This document shows, piece after piece, positions 5,057 to 5,722 of a stretch of 5,722 nt of DNA. Source of the stretch: Defluviitaleaceae bacterium (GTDB lineage Bacteria > Bacillota > Clostridia > Lachnospirales > WRAX01). Position numbers and translations under genes: made by a program. The stretch is taken from positions 1 through 5,722 of the forward strand of contig WQSI01000108.1 in assembly GCA_009787945.1 (NCBI GenBank). Direction: 5' to 3'. The notes below the pieces were generated by a model. That model saw only the letters and a program-made list of their open reading frames with translations. It ran no database searches and was not told the DNA's origin. Numbering within the stretch: the stretch's first letter is position 1; the number at the start of each line of letters is the position of its first letter.

Positions 5057-5722
5057 GTGAGCATTTTCGTACAAATCCTTTTTAACAGCTTGGAAACAGG
5101 GGGCATTTATGCCCTGGCAACCCTTGGTGTAATTCTTATTTTCCGCACATCATCGGCTTTTAACTATGCCCAAGGGGTTATATCTATGTTTTGCGCCTTT
5201 ATTGCTGCCAGCTTCTTGCACTCCACTGGGGTAAATGTGTGGCTTGCCACCTTGTTTGGCTTGGCTTCTGCTCTTTTGGTAGGCGTTGTTATTGACAGGG
5301 TGATAATTTCCCGAACAATAAACCTTCATTCTATTTCAAAACAAATTATTACCCTTGGCTTGGTTATTGTGTTTTTGGGGCTTGCTCCCATGCTTTTCGG
5401 TGTTGACCCAATGACATATCCTCGTTTTGCTCATGGTGCTGTTTCTGTGGCAGGGGCAAATATTACTTACGGAGCTATAATAAATATTTCTATTGGTGTT
5501 GCTGTGGTTGCTGTTTTGTTCTTCGTCATCCAAAAGACAAAATGGGGCTTGGCTGTCCGTGCCACTGCGTCAAATGGTGGTGTTGCAAGGCTTATGGGCA
5601 TCCCCACCCCTGTTGTAACCATGGGAGCTTGGGCAATTGCGGCGGCTCTTGGCACAATGGCGGCGGTTATGCGCTCTCCAGATACTATGGTAAATTTGAC
5701 TATGATGGACAGCATCCAAATC
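5057..5722 (+). CDS. livH: Branched-chain amino-acid-type ABC transporter permease LivH (3' end beyond window)
   Basis: 222 codons are visible and the frame is open to the window end; full-length LivH is about 290 residues. The GTG directly follows the ketosynthase stop, and GGGGAGGG at 5043-5050 is 6 nt upstream, implying translational coupling. The protein is very hydrophobic. Membrane segments are plausible at about residues 5-29, 38-56, 60-84, 95-115, 135-158 and 186-205. The cytoplasmic loop GLAVRATASNGGVARLMGIP at 164-183 is the conserved EAA-like site that contacts the ATPase in LivH permeases. Genes for LivM, LivG, LivF and a binding protein would be expected downstream but cannot be seen. 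Liv-type importers carry branched-chain amino acids, but in many anaerobes they carry aromatic or other organic acids. The KASIII-like neighbour hints at a CoA-linked acid, which is inference. Confidence 0.92.
   Translation, partial: MSIFVQILFNSLETGGIYALATLGVILIFRTSSAFNYAQGVISMFCAFIAASFLHSTGVNVWLATLFGLASALLVGVVIDRVIISRTINLHSISKQIITLGLVIVFLGLAPMLFGVDPMTYPRFAHGAVSVAGANITYGAIINISIGVAVVAVLFFVIQKTKWGLAVRATASNGGVARLMGIPTPVVTMGAWAIAAALGTMAAVMRSPDTMVNLTMMDSIQI

Noticed and set aside
5336..5715. Two minus-strand ORFs opposite livH
   Set aside because: The livH frame is open throughout with a matching ribosome binding site and membrane pattern, so these are antisense shadows.

Overview
The window looks like a chromosomal segment of an anaerobic, moderately AT-rich Bacillota (Clostridia-type) genome. 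The evidence is strong AGGAGG-like ribosome binding sites, sigma-A promoters with TTGACA/TATAAT boxes, frequent GTG/TTG starts, a subtilisin-like protease, and two families of short palindromic intergenic repeats. No source organism can be named from the sequence alone.

Layout. (1) At 31-1250, a two-gene plus-strand unit holds a MaoC/PhaJ-type (R)-specific enoyl-CoA hydratase (141-560) and a TetR regulator (560-1186). The stop and start codons overlap, and near-identical 70-nt direct repeats flank the pair. (2) At 1251-1330, repeat palindromes form a bidirectional terminator between the converging tetR and XRE genes. (3) At 1343-2434, a minus-strand operon has a clear promoter with an operator-like palindrome, an untracked 28-residue peptide gene with a near-ideal ribosome binding site (2282-2368), and a 306-residue regulator with its XRE helix-turn-helix at the C-terminus. 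(4) At 2542-2667 lies a cluster of palindromic REP-like elements. (5) At 2675-3835, a minus-strand S8 serine protease has a prodomain but no signal peptide. (6) From 3955 to the window edge, a plus-strand operon with a strong promoter encodes a divergent FabH/KASIII-like ketosynthase (4037-5056) and the start of livH, a branched-chain amino-acid-type ABC permease (5057 onward).

How the genes may work together. The plus-strand genes point to acyl-CoA or organic-acid metabolism: a hydratase, a CoA-type condensing enzyme or acyltransferase, a Liv-type importer and a TetR regulator. The minus-strand block between them (protease, small peptide, helical-domain XRE regulator) resembles the parts of a peptide-responsive regulatory system. 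The functional links are inference; the gene arrangement, promoters and ribosome binding sites are directly visible.

The most interesting candidate is the micro-ORF plus reversed-architecture XRE regulator, with a subtilisin-like protease immediately upstream on the same strand.
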